Shown here: one piece after another, positions 17,669-26,202 of the stretch
How the letters are laid out: the number at the start of each line of letters is the position of its first letter
How positions within the stretch are numbered: the first letter of the stretch is position 1
DNA from: a bacterium
GTDB taxonomy: Bacteria > Joyebacterota > Joyebacteria > Joyebacterales > Joyebacteraceae
Direction of reading: 5' to 3'
Assembly: GCA_025774935.1 (NCBI GenBank)
Contig: JALGZK010000005.1
Coordinates: forward strand, 124,001-188,000
Length of the DNA stretch: 64,000 bases
Translations under genes and position numbers: made by a program
The notes under the pieces: model-generated
What the model saw: only the letters and a program-made list of their open reading frames with translations
Databases searched by the model: none
What the model was told of the DNA's origin: nothing

Positions 17669-18598
17669 CTAACCCACGAACTCGAGCATGCGCTGGAGCG
17701 CGCCCTCGGCGCGCGAACGGATGTCCTCGGGGATGTCGATCTCGTGCTCTTCGTTCTCGAGCGCCCACACGACGCGGGGAAGGTCCGTGAGCTTCATCGT
17801 CCGGCAGATCGCGAACGCTGAGAGCGGGTAGAAGCTCTTCTCGGGGAACTCGCGGTTCATGCGCTCGATGAGCCCGACCTCCGTCCCGACGATGAGCTCG
17901 TCGTGCTCGGCCCCGAGCTTCACCATCCCGCTCGTCGACGCGACGTAGTCGGCGCTCTCGACGACCTCCGGCGGGGATTCGGGGTGGACGACAATCGGCA
18001 CGCCGGGGTGCTCGCCGCGCGCCAGCTCGACGTCTTCTGCGACGAAGTTGTCGTGGACGTAGCAGTAGCCGTCCCAGGGTATGATCTTCTTGTCGGTCTT
18101 CGAGGCCGCGTAGGCGGCAAGGTTCCTGTCGGGAACGAAGATGATCTCGTCCTCCTCGACGCCCCTGACGACCTCGACGGCGTTCGACGACGTACAGCAG
18201 ACGTCGCTCACGGCCTTGACCGCGGCGGACGTGTTCACGTAGGAGACCACAGCCGCGCCCGGGTGCTTCGACTTGAAGCCCGTCAGCTCCTCGGGAGTGA
18301 CCATGGCCGCCATCGGACAGGTGGCCTGCTCGTTCGGGAGGAAGACCCTCTTGCTCGGGTTCAGGATCTTCGCGCTCTCCGCCATGAAATCGACGCCGCA
18401 GAGGACGATGACGTCGGCGTCCGTCTCGGCCGCGAGCTGCGCGAGTCTGAGCGAGTCCCCGAGGTGGTCCGCGACGAGCTGGACGTCCTCGATCTGGTAG
18501 TTGTGCCCGAGGATGACGGCGTTCTTCTCGCGCTTGAGCCGGGACAGTCGCTCGCCGAGCTCCGCGTTCGTCAGCTTCCCGTAGTCCTCAAGCTCCAT
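17669..18598 (-). CDS. nadA: Quinolinate synthase
   Basis: A 309-residue protein that condenses iminoaspartate with dihydroxyacetone phosphate to quinolinate using a 4Fe-4S cluster. Family marks are LGHNYQIEDVQLVADHLGDSL, C67 in VLCGVDFMAESAKIL, NEQATCPMAAM, a cysteine in SDVCCTSSNA and the last in AICRTMK. Three cluster cysteines are therefore present. The start overlaps the end of lpxK by eleven bases. nadC, which acts next, is not in the window; nadD is, about 28 kb upstream in the same run. Confidence 0.93.
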   Translation of the reverse strand: MELEDYGKLTNAELGERLSRLKREKNAVILGHNYQIEDVQLVADHLGDSLRLAQLAAETDADVIVLCGVDFMAESAKILNPSKRVFLPNEQATCPMAAMVTPEELTGFKSKHPGAAVVSYVNTSAAVKAVSDVCCTSSNAVEVVRGVEEDEIIFVPDRNLAAYAASKTDKKIIPWDGYCYVHDNFVAEDVELARGEHPGVPIVVHPESPPEVVESADYVASTSGMVKLGAEHDELIVGTEVGLIERMNREFPEKSFYPLSAFAICRTMKLTDLPRVVWALENEEHEIDIPEDIRSRAEGALQRMLEFVG

Positions 18599-19778
18599 GA
18601 CGGCTCCTCCTCCCGATCGCCTTCTCGAGCGCCATGCCGAGGAGGCGCTCCCCGCGTGTCACCTCGAGTTCGATGCCGAGCGCGTAGACCGGAACGGACG
18701 GCCTCCAGTCCGAGAGGCGCACGGCGTCCTTCTCCGTCGTTACCACCGCGCGGGCACCGGACACGCGGATCTCATCCTCTACGGCCTCGAGGTCACGCTC
18801 CGTGTACCGGTGGTGGTCCGGAAACGCCACGCGCGCCGCGATGTTCACGTCTAGCTTCACGAGCGTCCGCTCGAAGTCGCCGGGGTTCGCGACGCTCGAG
18901 AGCACCAGCACGGGGCCGACGCGGAGCGAAGATCCGTCCGCAGAGAGGCCGGTCCCGACCTCCCACAGCTCCACCGGCTTCATCCGGGTCTCGACGATCG
19001 GGACGCCCGGCGCGAGAGGTCCGAGCGTGCGCGCGATCCGGGCCGCCCCGCCGACCGTGTCGCAGCGGGTAGCCACGATCACGTCGGCCCGGCCGACGCC
19101 GAGCGGGTGCTCGCGGAGCGAGCCGGCCGGAAGCAGGTGTCCGTTCCCGACCGGGTACCTCGCGTCGACCGCGAGGATGTCGAGATCCCTCGCGAGTTGC
19201 ACGTGCTGGTAGGCATCGTCCAGCAATATAACATCTGCGCCGAGGTTTTCCACGGCGTATTGCGCCGCCTCGTGCCGCTTCGCGGACACGACGACCCTTG
19301 CGCCCTTCGTGAGGAGCGCGATCAGATACGGTTCGTCGCCTGCCCGCTTCCAGGAGGCCACAGGTCGGTCCCCGCGCGAGACGACGACGGTTCCCCCTTC
19401 GGGTCGACCGTAGCCTCTGCTCACGACGGCCACGGTCCGCCCGTCGCTCACGAGGCGACGCGCCAGGTGGACCACGAGCGGGGTCTTCCCCGTCCCGCCG
19501 ACGACCAGGTTCCCCACGGAGACGACGGGAACGGAGACCCGAACCCGCCTCGCCGCGCGGAGCCGGAGCGAGAGCCACGCGCCGATGCCGTAGAGGACGG
19601 ACGCCATGACCAGGCCCCCGGCCACCACGGCCCCGAAACCCCGCGGGCTCTGCTCGCCCCGTGCGAAACGGTCCCACCAGCGGACCGCCCTGGACCCGAG
19701 CGAGAGCGCCCGGCGCGTCTCGGCGTCCCCGGGGAGGGACAGCCGACGTGCTCCGGTCTGGCGCTGCCTGCCGCTCAC
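18588..19778 (-). CDS. lpxK: Tetraacyldisaccharide 4'-kinase
   Basis: A 396-residue inner-membrane kinase that phosphorylates the 4' position of the lipid A disaccharide. The P-loop region reads VSVGNLVVGGTGKTP, characteristic of LpxK, and DVILLDDAYQHVQLARDLDI contains the conserved DDGFQ-like block (here DDAYQ). A membrane-associating helix precedes the P-loop (about residues 50-75). It starts in an ATGA overlap with waaA and runs into nadA. It is somewhat longer than the E. coli enzyme because of a polar N-terminal extension. Confidence 0.92.
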   Translation of the reverse strand: MSGRQRQTGARRLSLPGDAETRRALSLGSRAVRWWDRFARGEQSPRGFGAVVAGGLVMASVLYGIGAWLSLRLRAARRVRVSVPVVSVGNLVVGGTGKTPLVVHLARRLVSDGRTVAVVSRGYGRPEGGTVVVSRGDRPVASWKRAGDEPYLIALLTKGARVVVSAKRHEAAQYAVENLGADVILLDDAYQHVQLARDLDILAVDARYPVGNGHLLPAGSLREHPLGVGRADVIVATRCDTVGGAARIARTLGPLAPGVPIVETRMKPVELWEVGTGLSADGSSLRVGPVLVLSSVANPGDFERTLVKLDVNIAARVAFPDHHRYTERDLEAVEDEIRVSGARAVVTTEKDAVRLSDWRPSVPVYALGIELEVTRGERLLGMALEKAIGRRSRHGA

Positions 19779-21067
19779 CTCTCGATAACCCCCGCGCTCT
19801 CGAGAACCACGAGCGTGCGCTCGGTGGCTCCCCTGCCGGACTCGACCGCCGCGATAGCGCCAGACGCCATCGTCTCCCTCTCAGCGGGATCCTCGAGGAG
19901 ACCGAGAACCGACGCGGCCAGCTCGTCCCGCCCGACGACCGACCCGCCGCCAGCAGCAAGGAGGCGCTCCGCCGAGTCCCTGCAGCTCTCGGTGTGCGGG
20001 CCGAACAGAACCGGGACGCCATGCGCCGCGGGCTCGAGCGGGTTGTGTCCTCCGTAGGGCCCAAGGCTCCCGCCGACGAACGCCACGTCCGCAATCGCGT
20101 AGACGCGCGAGAGTTCGCCCGTCGTGTCGAGCACGACGGCACGGCTCTCCTCGGCGCGGCCGGCACCGGGGTCGGAGCGCCGCGCCGACGGCACGCCCGC
20201 CGCATCGAGGGCGCTCACGAGCGCCGGCGCACGGTCGAGATGTCTGGGCGCGACGACGACGTGAGCGTCCGCGTTCCGGGAGAGCACTTCGCGGGCCGCG
20301 CCCACGGCCGTCCCTTCCTCGAGCGGCCGCACGCTGCCGAGGACGACGACGGGACTCCCCTCCGGAATCCCGAGGGACGCCCGGAGCGCGCTCTTCTCGG
20401 CTTCCGGCAGCGGCCTCGGGAGCGCGTCGAACTTCGTGTTACCCGCGATCTGGACCTTCTCGTCCGGGAACCCCACGCGCAGGAAGCGACTCCGGTCGCG
20501 TCCCGACTGGCACGCGACGAACGAGACGAGATCGGCGGCCCCACGGAGTGGAGATCCCGGAAGCGCGTACCTCCTGGCGCTCCGCTCGGAGAGCCTCCCG
20601 TTGACGACTCCGACGACCGCTCCGAGGCGGACGGCCTCCACGATCAGGTTCGGCCAGAGCTCCGTCTCGACGAGGAGGACCGCGCGCGGGCTCACGGCGT
20701 CGAGGGCGCGCCTCACGGAGGGAACGAAGTCGAGCGGCGCGAACGAGAGCGTCGCGTGCTCGTCGAGCGAACCCTCCGCGGTCCTCCTCCCGCTTGGCGT
20801 GACAACGGTGAGGTAGACCTCCTCGCCCCTCGATGCCAGGGCGCGCACGAGCGGCCCCGCGGCGACGAGCTCGCCGACGGAGGCTGCGTGGACCCAGACG
20901 CCGCCGCGTGCGGCGCGAGGGAGGCGCCCCATGCGCTCCGCCCACTCCTCGCGGCCGGACCCTCGGTGGAGTGCGGCCCACCCCGCCGCCGCAGGGTAGA
21001 CGACGGTCGTGAGAACCCTGTACACGCGATAGGACAACGGTTGACCCCTTCGTGTTCCGGCGCTCAC
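19775..21067 (-). CDS. waaA: 3-deoxy-D-manno-octulosonic acid (Kdo) transferase
   Basis: A 430-residue GT30 enzyme that adds Kdo to lipid A at the cytoplasmic face. It has an N-terminal membrane segment, GVWVHAASVGELVAAGPLV with the likely catalytic glutamate, ETELWPNL, VVNGRLSERSARRY, and the C-terminal GGSLGPYGGHNPLEPAAHGVPVLFGPH. The family's GST(H)xGEE loop reads GSVRPLEEG here. Whether it adds one, two or more Kdo residues cannot be read from sequence. It follows the acyltransferase gene by 55 bases. Confidence 0.92.
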   Translation of the reverse strand: MSAGTRRGQPLSYRVYRVLTTVVYPAAAGWAALHRGSGREEWAERMGRLPRAARGGVWVHAASVGELVAAGPLVRALASRGEEVYLTVVTPSGRRTAEGSLDEHATLSFAPLDFVPSVRRALDAVSPRAVLLVETELWPNLIVEAVRLGAVVGVVNGRLSERSARRYALPGSPLRGAADLVSFVACQSGRDRSRFLRVGFPDEKVQIAGNTKFDALPRPLPEAEKSALRASLGIPEGSPVVVLGSVRPLEEGTAVGAAREVLSRNADAHVVVAPRHLDRAPALVSALDAAGVPSARRSDPGAGRAEESRAVVLDTTGELSRVYAIADVAFVGGSLGPYGGHNPLEPAAHGVPVLFGPHTESCRDSAERLLAAGGGSVVGRDELAASVLGLLEDPAERETMASGAIAAVESGRGATERTLVVLESAGVIER

Positions 21068-21122
21068 CGCCGAACGGCCGCGCCGGTCGGCGACGGACGC
21101 AGCCGCGTGCGACCGGTGGCCG

Positions 21123-21794
21123 TCAGGACCTGGCGAGTGAGGCCGCCTCGTCGCTCAACCGGTCGAGACTCGCCTTGAGTCTCTCGGCCTTCTGCTCGAA
21201 CGGCTCGTCCGCCGTCGTCCTGAGCGGCTCCCCGTAGGCGACAGCGAGGCGCGCGAACGGGACCGGGACCATGAAGCTGTCCCAGCTCGACAGGTGCTTC
21301 GCGCGGGAGGCTCCGACCGCGGCCGGGACGATCGGCGCTCCTGACTTCTCCGAGAGGTAGAAGATCCCGCGCGACACGGTCCTCGCGGGACCCCGCGGGC
21401 CGTCGGGCGTGATGGCGAGGTCGAAGCCCTCGACGGCCTTGCCGAGCATTCGCATCAGCCCCCTCGCCGACCCCCGGCTGGTGGAGCCCCTGACGACGCC
21501 GTATCCCAGACGGGTCATGAGCCGCGCCGAGATCTCGCCGTCCCGGTGCCAGGACGAGAGAACGTGGACGTTCGACCCGCGGTAGACGTACTCGAGCGGC
21601 AGGAGGAAGCCATGCCAGAACGCGTAGATGACGCCCTTGCCGGGCTCGCGCGCGCGCGCGACGATGTCCTCGCGCGCGACGGTGATGCGCCACGTCGAGC
21701 CGAGGAGCCTCAGGAGAACCGGCCCGACGGCGCCCGCCGCTCCTACGAGAATCCTGTCGCCGAGTGAGAGTCCCAGGCGCGCCTCCGCCATCAC
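21123..21794 (-). CDS. DUF374-type lysophospholipid acyltransferase-like protein
   Basis: A 223-residue membrane-associated acyltransferase of the LPLAT superfamily. Motifs are IYAFWHGFLLPLEYV, SSWHRDGEISARLMTRLGYGVVRGS and the conserved TPDGPRGP. This DUF374 family is often found beside lipid A genes in organisms lacking ordinary LpxL/LpxM and is a candidate for secondary acylation of lipid A or a precursor; that role is inferred from location between lpxB and waaA. The start overlaps the lpxB stop (ATGATG, so either ATG could serve). Confidence 0.82.
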   Translation of the reverse strand: MMAEARLGLSLGDRILVGAAGAVGPVLLRLLGSTWRITVAREDIVARAREPGKGVIYAFWHGFLLPLEYVYRGSNVHVLSSWHRDGEISARLMTRLGYGVVRGSTSRGSARGLMRMLGKAVEGFDLAITPDGPRGPARTVSRGIFYLSEKSGAPIVPAAVGASRAKHLSSWDSFMVPVPFARLAVAYGEPLRTTADEPFEQKAERLKASLDRLSDEAASLARS

Positions 21795-22945
21795 TCGCCC
21801 TCCCGTGCGCTCGACGCGAGCATCTCGAGCGCGATCTTCGCAACGCGGTCGCTCGCACCCGGTTCGCCCAACCCGCTCCTCACCTGAAGCAGCCGCCGGG
21901 ATGTCCGCTCGAGCAGCTCGCCGTCGGTGAGGAACGGACGCACCTCCCGGGCGAGGTTCTCGCCGGTGACGTCGTTCTGAACGAGCTCGGGAACGACCCT
22001 CTCACCCGCCACCACGTTCACGAGCCCGATGTCGGGGATCCGGACGAGCGCGCGCCCCGCGAGATACGAGAGGAGCGCCATCCGGTACAGGACGACCATC
22101 GGCGTCCCGAGGCACGCAGCCTCGAGCGTCGCCGTTCCCGACGAGACGAGGAGAGCGGTCGCATCTCGCACGAGCTCGTGCGTCCTCTCTTGCTCGAAGA
22201 TCTCGACGTCGGCGTCCGCCACGCCGCCGACCTCCCGGAGAACGGCGTCGTCGACTCCGGGCGCCCGAGCGAGTCTGACGTCGAGGCGACCGAGGTCTGC
22301 CCTGAGGATGCTGACGGCCTCGAGCATCGGAGGAAGGTGAAGCGCGATCTCGTTCCGTCGGCTCCCCGGTAGAAGCCCGAGAACTGGCGGATCACCGAGC
22401 GACGCCTTCGGCGCCGGGACGACGGCGACGCCCGGCTCCTCGAGGAGCGGGTGACCGACGAACTCGGCATCGACGCCCCGTTCGGCGTAGAAGCGCTCCT
22501 CGAAGGGAAGGACCACGGCCATGCGGTCGACGCGCCGGGCGATCTTCGAGACGCGTCCCTCGCCCCAGGCCCAGACCTGGGGGCTTATGTAGTAGAACAC
22601 GCTCACGCCCTCCGCCTTCAGGCGCCGCGCGAGCATCAGGTTGAACCCGGGATAGTCGATCAGGATGGCGAGGCGGGTGCCCCGCTCGCGGACGGTCGCG
22701 ACGAGGTCGCGCATTGCCCTTCTCAGGCGCGGAAGGAGCCCCACGACTTCCACCAGCCCTACGACGGCGAAGTCGTCCGCATGGAAAGCGAGGTCCATGC
22801 CGGCGTCGCGCATCCGGTCGCCGCCGACGCCGTAGACGCTCAGGTCCGGCGCGAGCTCGCGAAGCCTCGCCACGACCTTCGAGCCGTGGAGGTCGCCTGA
22901 CGCCTCCCCCGCGACAATGAGTACCGAGTCGTTCGCTGGGGTCAT
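21791..22945 (-). CDS. lpxB: Lipid-A-disaccharide synthase
   Basis: A 384-residue GT19 enzyme joining lipid X and UDP-diacylglucosamine into the lipid A disaccharide. The ATG at 22945 gives MTPANDSVLIVAGEASGDLHG, the classic LpxB opening. Further marks are GVGGDRMRDAGMDL, LIDYPGFNLMLARRLKAEG, YYISPQVWAWGEGRVSKI and LPFEERFYAERG, then LLPGSRRNEI. Length is normal. It follows the gnnA-like gene by 49 bases. Confidence 0.95.
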   Translation of the reverse strand: MTPANDSVLIVAGEASGDLHGSKVVARLRELAPDLSVYGVGGDRMRDAGMDLAFHADDFAVVGLVEVVGLLPRLRRAMRDLVATVRERGTRLAILIDYPGFNLMLARRLKAEGVSVFYYISPQVWAWGEGRVSKIARRVDRMAVVLPFEERFYAERGVDAEFVGHPLLEEPGVAVVPAPKASLGDPPVLGLLPGSRRNEIALHLPPMLEAVSILRADLGRLDVRLARAPGVDDAVLREVGGVADADVEIFEQERTHELVRDATALLVSSGTATLEAACLGTPMVVLYRMALLSYLAGRALVRIPDIGLVNVVAGERVVPELVQNDVTGENLAREVRPFLTDGELLERTSRRLLQVRSGLGEPGASDRVAKIALEMLASSAREGE

Positions 22946-22994
22946 CGCGCTGTCCCCCCGAGCCGAGCGGCGCGGGGTGTCGCTGCCGGCCCGG

Positions 22995-23963
22995 TCACTT
23001 CGGGCCGATCTGCCTGAGGATCTCGAGAGCGACCTCGAGCGCCTTGAGGCCGTCCTCGCCGTCCACCGGGGGTCGTCCTCCGGTCTCGACGGCATCGAGG
23101 AACGACCCGAGCTCGAGCATCAGGGAATCGGCGCCGTCCATCGCTGGCTCCTCGTACTCCACGATGTCCTCGAGACCACCTTCGATCTGCCCGGTCGCGA
23201 TTTTGAGCAGCGTCTCGGGCGGAACGTCCTTCCGTCGGAAGATCTGCGTCTGGGGCTTCATGCAGTCGACCGAGACGTAGGCGTCGTGCTGGAAGAAGCG
23301 GATCTTCCGCATCCTCTCTCTCGACACCCTGCTCGCGGTTACGTTCGCCACGCACCCGTCGGCGAACTTGAGCCGCGCGTTCGCGATGTCGATCGACGGC
23401 GAGAGGACCGGCACTCCCATCGCGTCGATCGACTCGACCGGCGAGTCGACCGCCGACAGGATGAGATCGATGTCGTGGATCATGAGGTCGAGGACGACGG
23501 CGACGTCGGTCCCCCTCGGCACGAAGATGCCGAGCCGGTGGGCCTCGACAAACATCGGCTTCCTCAGGACAGAGAGAGCGGCGCGCATCGCCGGGTTGAA
23601 CCGTTCGATGTGCCCGACCTGGATCTTGAGGCCGGCGTCCCTCGCGGCACGCACGAGGTCGCGGGCCTCGTCCGCGGTGGTGGCGATCGGCTTCTCGATG
23701 AGGACGTGCGTGCCTCTCTCGAGGCACTTGAGTCCGGTCTCGTGGTGCGCGCTGGTCGGAACCGCGATGCTTGCGGCGTCGATGCCCTCCAGAAGCTCGT
23801 CGAGGTCCGGGAACGCGCGCGTGCCGTACTCGTTCGCGACCAGCGCCGCCCTCTCCGGATCGGTGTCGTAGACGCCGACGAGCTCGCACGACGGGATCTC
23901 CGAGTAGACCCTCGTGTGGAATCTCCCCAGGTGTCCCACGCCGATGACGCCGACCTTGAGCAC
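22995..23963 (-). CDS. Gfo/Idh/MocA oxidoreductase, GnnA-like (UDP-GlcNAc 3-dehydrogenase candidate)
   Basis: A 322-residue NAD-dependent sugar dehydrogenase. The GTG at 23963 follows GGGGAGGA by about seven bases and opens LKVGVIGVGHLGRFHTRVY with the Rossmann glycine motif. The family's EKPIA segment and the HIERFNPAMRAAL region follow. Position between lpxA and lpxB is where GnnA lies in organisms that make 3-amino lipid A. GnnA oxidises the 3-OH of UDP-GlcNAc before GnnB aminates it. No gnnB aminotransferase is visible anywhere in the window, so the role is open. Confidence 0.8.
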   Translation of the reverse strand: MLKVGVIGVGHLGRFHTRVYSEIPSCELVGVYDTDPERAALVANEYGTRAFPDLDELLEGIDAASIAVPTSAHHETGLKCLERGTHVLIEKPIATTADEARDLVRAARDAGLKIQVGHIERFNPAMRAALSVLRKPMFVEAHRLGIFVPRGTDVAVVLDLMIHDIDLILSAVDSPVESIDAMGVPVLSPSIDIANARLKFADGCVANVTASRVSRERMRKIRFFQHDAYVSVDCMKPQTQIFRRKDVPPETLLKIATGQIEGGLEDIVEYEEPAMDGADSLMLELGSFLDAVETGGRPPVDGEDGLKALEVALEILRQIGPK

Positions 23964-24018
23964 CGTCGTGTCCTCCCCGCCCGAGCCGGGCGTCCGCGGC
24001 CGCGTCCGGGTCAGCGAA

Positions 24019-24067
24019 TCGGGAGGGCAGGCCCTCCCGATGCTCTCGGGAGCGCGCACCCTCCCGA
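24019..24067. repeat. Tandem inverted repeats of a TCGGGAG unit
   Basis: Two neighbouring hairpins share one core. The first pairs TCGGGAGGGC (24019-24028) with GCCCTCCCGA (24031-24040). The second pairs TCGGGAG (24046-24052) with CTCCCGA (24061-24067). They fill the middle of the 145-base gap between lpxA and the gnnA-like gene, one of the larger gaps in this operon. Possible roles are mRNA processing, partial termination or a protein-binding site. Confidence 0.6.
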
Positions 24068-24108
24068 TCCCGCCTCCGCCGTGGCCCGGGTCCCCGGCCG
24101 CCGGTCCG

Positions 24109-24882
24109 CTACTTGATGATCCCGCGCTCCGACCCCGCGATGAAGCTCACCAGCCTCCCGATCTCTCCGTCCTCCGGGAGCTCGTTCTTGATGCGCGCGA
24201 GCGCCTGCGTCGTGTTCAGGTCCGTGAGATAGAGGAGCCGGTACGCCTTCCTCAGCTGGTTCAGAGACTCCTCGGAGAACCCGCGTCTCAGGAGACCGAC
24301 GGTGTTCACCTCGATCGGTCTGGTCGGGACGCCCCCGATCTTGAAGTACGGAGGAACGTCCTTCGAGATGCGGCAGGCGCCGCCCACGTAGCTGTGCGCT
24401 CCGATCCTCACGAACTGCTGTACGGCCGACATGCCCCCGATGATCGCGTAGTCCTGGATCTCCACGTGGCCGGCCAGGCTCACCGCGTTCACGATCACGA
24501 CGTGGTCGCCGATGATGCAGTTGTGGGCGACGTGCGCGTACGCCATGATCAGCGTGTCGCTCCCGATGACCGTGGCCTCGTTCTTCCCGGTCGCGCGATT
24601 GAGCGTCGCGAACTCGCGGACGATCGTCCTGTCGCCGATCTTGAGGTACGTCCGCTCGCCGTCGTACTTGAGGTCCTGCGGATCGGTGCCGACGACCGCG
24701 CTGTGCCCGATGAGACAGTCCTCGCCGATCTCGGTCGAGCTGTGGACAAGCGCCTGGGAGCATATCCGGCTGCGGCTGCCGACCGACACGCCCGGCCCTA
24801 CGATCGAGAATGGCTCGACGACCACCCCGTCGGCTAGCTGCGCGTCCTCGTGTACGATGGCTCTTGGATCGACTTCGGGCAT
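24109..24882 (-). CDS. lpxA: UDP-N-acetylglucosamine acyltransferase
   Basis: A 257-residue hexapeptide-repeat (left-handed beta-helix) enzyme that transfers the first acyl chain from ACP to UDP-GlcNAc or its 3-amino analogue. The catalytic histidine is in AYAHVAHNCIIGDHV. GDRTIVREFATLNRAT and VRIGAHSYVGGACRISKDVPPY are typical; the C-terminal helices are complete. The ATG at 24882 follows GGAGG. It is transcribed after lpxC-fabZ and ahead of the gnnA-like gene. Confidence 0.95.
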   Translation of the reverse strand: MPEVDPRAIVHEDAQLADGVVVEPFSIVGPGVSVGSRSRICSQALVHSSTEIGEDCLIGHSAVVGTDPQDLKYDGERTYLKIGDRTIVREFATLNRATGKNEATVIGSDTLIMAYAHVAHNCIIGDHVVIVNAVSLAGHVEIQDYAIIGGMSAVQQFVRIGAHSYVGGACRISKDVPPYFKIGGVPTRPIEVNTVGLLRRGFSEESLNQLRKAYRLLYLTDLNTTQALARIKNELPEDGEIGRLVSFIAGSERGIIK

Positions 24883-24894
24883 CGTGTCCTCCGG

Positions 24895-26202
24895 CTATCT
24901 GTCCACGACCTGCGACCAGAGCACCGCGTCGGCGACGAGTTCGCCGCGGACGAACGCTGAGCCGCGCATCTTGCAGGTCCCTCGCCGGAGGCGCAGGAGC
25001 TCGAGCTCGAACCGAACCGAGTCCCCGGGACGCACCGGCTGCCTGAACTTGGCGTCCTCGATCTTCGTGAAGTAGACCAGCTTCTTCTCCCTCTCCTCGA
25101 CGCGCGAGAGCAGGAGGAACCCGCCCACCTGGGCCATCGCCTCGATGATGAGGACCGCCGGGGCGATCGGGTGGCCCGGGAAGTGCCCGACGAAGTACCA
25201 CTCGTTCATCGTGAAGTTCTTGACGCCGACGACCCTGCGGTCGTCGAGTTCGAGAATCCTGTCGACGAACAGGAACGGGTAGCGGTGTGGCATGACCTGT
25301 TCGATTGCGCCGATGTCCCAGCTCGTCGTGCCGCTGTACCTGACCTTGCCCTCCCGGATGCCCTCCCGGATCGCCTGGACGAACTTCACGTTCGTCGCGT
25401 GGCCCGCCTTCGAGGCGAAGACGTGCCCCTTGACCGGCATGCCGAGGAGCGCGAGATCGCCCAGGAGGTCCAGCATCTTGTGCCGCACGAACTCGTCGGG
25501 AAACCGGAGCGGCATCTCGTTGACGATACCTTCCTCGCCGACGAGGATCGCGTTCTCGAGGCTCCCGCCCTTGATGAGCCCCTGCTGCTTGAGGGCCTCG
25601 ACATCACTCTCGAGCGCGAACGTCCGCGCGGGCGCGATCTCCTCGAGGAACGTCTCCTCGGTGACCTCGAAGCTGGCGAACTGGCTCCCGATCGTCGGGT
25701 TCGCGTAGTCGATCGTGAAGGACATCCGAAAGCCGTCGTGCGGCGAGGCCGCCAGATGGACGTCGCCCTCGGTGAACGCTATTGGCTCGACGATCTCGAG
25801 CCTCTGAACCGGCGCGTCCTGCTCGACGATCCCGGACTCCGTCAGGATGTCGACGAAGGGCTTGCAGCTCCCGTCGATGGGCTCCGCCGGCTCGTCCGAG
25901 TCGAGCTCGACGATCGCGTTGTCGACACCGAGTCCGACGAGAGCGGCCAGGACGTGCTCGACGGTGAAGATCCGCACGCCGTTCAGCGAGAGTGTCGTCC
26001 GCCTCGCGATGTCGCTCGAGCTCACCGCGTGCGCGATCGACGCCGGGATCGCGGGCGACCCCGGCAGATCGACTCGCTTGAACGTGATGCCGGAGTTCGC
26101 TGGCGCGGGCGCGAACGCGACCGTCGACTGGCGGCCCGTGTGAATGCCGATGCCCTTGTACGAGCTTCGGCCGCCGAGCGTTCGTTGGTGCGTCCTCTCC
26201 AT
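24895..26202 (-). CDS. lpxC-fabZ: Bifunctional LpxC deacetylase / FabZ dehydratase fusion
   Basis: A 435-residue fusion. Residues 1 to about 280 are UDP-3-O-acyl-GlcNAc deacetylase, with zinc ligands H83 (VEHVLAAL), H241 and D245 (HKMLDLLGDLALLG) and active-site H268 (KAGHATN). Residues from about 295 are 3-hydroxyacyl-ACP dehydratase, with catalytic H306 (MPHRYPFLFVDRI) and E353 (LIIEAMAQVGG). The fusion links the committed step of lipid A synthesis to hydroxyacyl-ACP use; it is known in Bacteroidetes and related groups. The ATG at 26202 shares one base with the lpxD stop (TGATG). Confidence 0.95.
   Translation of the reverse strand: MERTHQRTLGGRSSYKGIGIHTGRQSTVAFAPAPANSGITFKRVDLPGSPAIPASIAHAVSSSDIARRTTLSLNGVRIFTVEHVLAALVGLGVDNAIVELDSDEPAEPIDGSCKPFVDILTESGIVEQDAPVQRLEIVEPIAFTEGDVHLAASPHDGFRMSFTIDYANPTIGSQFASFEVTEETFLEEIAPARTFALESDVEALKQQGLIKGGSLENAILVGEEGIVNEMPLRFPDEFVRHKMLDLLGDLALLGMPVKGHVFASKAGHATNVKFVQAIREGIREGKVRYSGTTSWDIGAIEQVMPHRYPFLFVDRILELDDRRVVGVKNFTMNEWYFVGHFPGHPIAPAVLIIEAMAQVGGFLLLSRVEEREKKLVYFTKIEDAKFRQPVRPGDSVRFELELLRLRRGTCKMRGSAFVRGELVADAVLWSQVVDR

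Noticed and set aside
16013-17821. Plus-strand open frame of 602 codons opposite nadB
   Set aside because: Mirror of nadB codons with no start signal or family feature.
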